A stretch of DNA of 64,000 bases from Macrosoma leucophasiata. Lineage: Eukaryota; Arthropoda; Insecta; Lepidoptera; Hedylidae. Positions within the stretch are counted from its first letter, which is position 1; every line of letters begins with the position of its first letter. The stretch lies in NCBI GenBank assembly GCA_036365455.1, contig JAWQUS010000017.1, positions 2,852,001 to 2,916,000 on the forward strand. Direction: 5' to 3'. Of the stretch, positions 61,957 through 64,000 are shown in pieces. The position numbers and the translations under genes were made by a program. The notes below the pieces were generated by a model. That model saw only the letters and a program-made list of their open reading frames with translations, made no database searches and had not been told where the DNA came from.

Positions 61957-62185
61957 ATGCAGCATCCACGCACTTTTATACTACAATCGGATGCTACTAG
62001 CAGAAATTGTAGCGTTAGAAATCGTTTCAAACTACACGTTCCGAGATGTAGAATTGAATTGTTTAAAAGAAACGCATCTGTTAACGCCATTCGAGTATAT
62101 AATAAGTTACCGGACAGTTTTAAACAATTGCGATTACCAGTGTTCAAAAAAAGGCTGACACAATGGTTGCAACAGCACTGTTTTT
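61957..62185 (+). pseudogene. LINE reverse transcriptase C-terminus, split by retroposon N
   Basis: The frame reads RNRFKLHVPRCRIELFKRNA, then SVNAIRVYNKLPDSFKQL and VFKKRLTQWLQQHCF, the 'YNKLP ... F...L...L' end typical of Jockey/CR1-type LINE ORF2. After retroposon N the same frame resumes at 62,609 with the target duplication and continues YDINEYMTNK. The break is therefore a clean insertion about 15 codons before the original end. The 5' part of the LINE is missing; element P lies just upstream. Confidence 0.85.
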
Positions 62186-62608
62186 TATTTTTATATTTAT
62201 TTTTTTTATTTTGGCATCGCTATTACGCATATTGCCAGTGTCAAGTAAAACGATATTTCGTATTTATTTAAGCAGCGTAAAAGTAAGTATAATATAGTCA
62301 TCAAGTATAATATGTAAGTATCAAGTATATAAGTTATCAAGTATAATTTGTCAGTTAAGTGAGTTACAATCAAGTTATTCGAGTAAAGCGATGGCTACTT
62401 TACTAGAACATTTACAATGAAGTTTTGGAGGCAACCTGAAAGGTCGTGTTTTCGCACTGTTATTCTATTTCACTATACACGGGCACTGTATTAAACCGAT
62501 ATCAAACAAAATGCCACCAACTTTATTCAATATAACTTAAAAATACACCAAGAAAATGAAATAAAATAAGAGCACCATACGCCTCTTTCAAGGTTCCCGC
62601 CAAAACTC
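62186..62608 (-). mobile_element. retroposon N, copy 2, inside a LINE frame
   Basis: 423 bp between CAACAGCACTGTTTTT duplications (62,170-62,185; 62,609-62,624). The left end is a T-rich tail complement, the right end reads CGCCAAAACTC. It differs from the copy at 29.1 kb at only a handful of positions outside the tail. Orientation is opposite to the LINE frame it interrupts. Confidence 0.95.
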
Positions 62609-62624
62609 CAACAGCACTGTTTTT

Positions 62625-64000
62625 ATGACATTAATGAATATATGACAAATAAAATAAAACTGTAACTACCTAATTGCTTCCTAGTAAATCGAATATTAAT
62701 TTGAGACATAATAATCTGAATTTCTGACTTTCTTGTTTTGACATATTTAATCACACAACTTGACATAATTTACTTTAATATAAATTGACTTTAATAATTG
62801 AAATCCAAACTTAAATGCAAAATCATGACATTTTACAGGTATTTACAATTTTATATTAAAACTAATAAATTTAATTGTTATGTTTAAAATATTAGTAATA
62901 ATATTGTAAATTTTATGACTTTCTCTGTTGTTTCCTAAATGTACTTTAGTGAACTATAATAATAATTAAGAAACTAATATCTACTATTTGAAATTCAACA
63001 GAAAAAATGTATTTATTTCTACTTTGTTTTCACACCATTGTCATGGTAGAATATTATAATCTGCTTAAGCTGTACTCTCACCAACTGTACAAAACTATGT
63101 AATATTCTCGTAAATAAATGATTATGATTATGATTATGAATTTGTTCTACTATAATAAAAAAATAAATGCTTCAAATTACACTGTCGTTTCAAATATCGC
63201 TGTGAGGTAACTGGTGCTTGATATGGTACAAATACAAAATTAAACCATAATCACAAAACTAATGGTCATCACATCCTAATTTGAACAGACCACAAATGTA
63301 ATGTGAACCACAAATTTTATGTACGTGAACGGATTCGTTGTTAATTTACTGTTATCGAATGAATGGGATATTATTAAATTGTATGAAACTGAAATACGTA
63401 TAAGTAGGTTTTATGTGAAAAAAGCGGCGAAGTGCGATTTGGACCCACGTTCACAGATTCACAGTAATTAAATTTAAAGTAAATTAAAAGAGTATTGATA
63501 TCCACAAAGACCCACAACAATCTTCTTTTAAAAAAATTTAAGTTGATTGGACCAAGGAACTACGTTGCCCCAATACACACTTTGTCCCCGTTGATACCCT
63601 TTAGGGGCAGAATTTGGAAAATGCTTTCTTATTGTGCCAACATCATACAAAGAATACAACCTCCAATTTTCATGTTTCTACGAGCAGCGGCTTAGGCTGT
63701 GCGTTGATCCGTCTTTCAGGACAAAGAATTTTACATTTTTCAACCAGCAATCACAAAATGTAGTTCTAGAAATTCACAAATGCGGTCGGCACTTGGATGT
63801 AGTTAGAGGTGTACATGTACGGTATGTTAGTGTGTGTGCCTTACGAAGCTTCCAGTCGCGCGGTCCCGCACACACTCGTTTACACGTATATAGACAAGAC
63901 TTCATCACAATCAAGGGTCAACTGCGCTCGTAATTTCCAAAAACTATAAATACATTATCTATTAACAATGTTGGATCGTCCATTGTTTAACTTTTTGCGC
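62625..64000. other. no gene; end of LINE 3' region then unassigned
   Basis: 62,625-62,665 completes the LINE frame. The rest is very AT-rich. 63,118-63,140 is ATTATGATTATGATTATGA. 63,130-64,000 holds short frames without motifs, and the 63,800-63,905 stretch pairs with 61,365-61,470 in reverse. Confidence 0.4.

Noticed and set aside
1..64000. Gene cassettes or a defence or biosynthetic system
   Set aside because: No frames of typical gene length, no clusters, and no recognisable host proteins; the window is repeat-rich insect DNA.

Overview
This 64-kb window reads as AT-rich, gene-poor nuclear DNA of an insect, most likely a moth or butterfly (Lepidoptera). The main evidence is more than 35 copies of a roughly 290-bp SINE that starts ACTGGTGGTAGAGC and ends in CATAAAA plus poly-A (called SINE-A here). 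It resembles the Metulj-type SINEs of Lepidoptera. Helitron-like elements ending in CTAG, 5S rRNA-derived SINEs, mariner relics and RTE/Jockey-like LINE tails support the same reading. The species cannot be named from the sequence. No host protein-coding gene could be recognised on either strand: the open frames are short, mostly lie inside repeats, and the only recognisable protein pieces are LINE reverse-transcriptase C-termini and a dead mariner start.

Family names used below. SINE-A: the Metulj-like SINE. SINE-B: a tRNA-derived SINE with head GACCCGGTTAGTCCAGCGG. SINE-C: a tRNA-derived SINE with head CTGCCTCAGTAGCGTAGTGG. Element D: a retroposon carrying a tRNA-like gene with a perfect acceptor stem. 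Element F: a roughly 630-bp repeat starting TTTTTAGGGTTCCGTAGT and ending in CCGGTTTTT. Retroposon N: a roughly 415-bp unclassified poly-A retroposon. Element P: a LINE-like 3' end with a (TTC)n tail.

Layout. 1-9 kb: SINE-A, -B and -C pieces, a TIR transposon with a Helitron nested in it, three F elements, and a 1.19-kb near-perfect palindrome at 6.8-8.0 kb. 9-13 kb: nested LINE tails and SINEs. 13.6-15.9 kb: a decayed tandem array invaded by SINEs, with a hAT MITE that has been copied in inverted form. 17.0-18.0 kb: a second tandem array. 18.4-24 kb: mostly unique sequence with scattered SINE-A. 24-36 kb: dense SINEs, tandem duplications at 25.9-26.8 and 30.25-30.8 kb, the first copy of retroposon N, and two D elements that are inversion isomers. 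36-44 kb: low repeat density apart from a five-unit tandem array (39.5-42.4 kb) broken by later insertions. 44-50 kb: F, D and SINE fragments and a GC-rich patch with a DRE (TATCGATA). 50-56 kb: LINE reverse-transcriptase remnant, F element, a perfect 34-bp-arm hairpin. 56-64 kb: SINE-A copies, an 86-bp-arm inverted repeat, a deleted mariner, and a LINE frame split by retroposon N with a 16-bp target duplication.

There is no operon-like or pathway logic. The window is a record of layered insertion: old local tandem arrays, later transposons, and repeated formation of inverted duplications. The most interesting items are the flipped interior of the two D elements, retroposon N, the large palindrome, and the three decayed tandem arrays whose period becomes regular once later insertions are subtracted. 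All identifications come from reading the sequence; no database search was possible.
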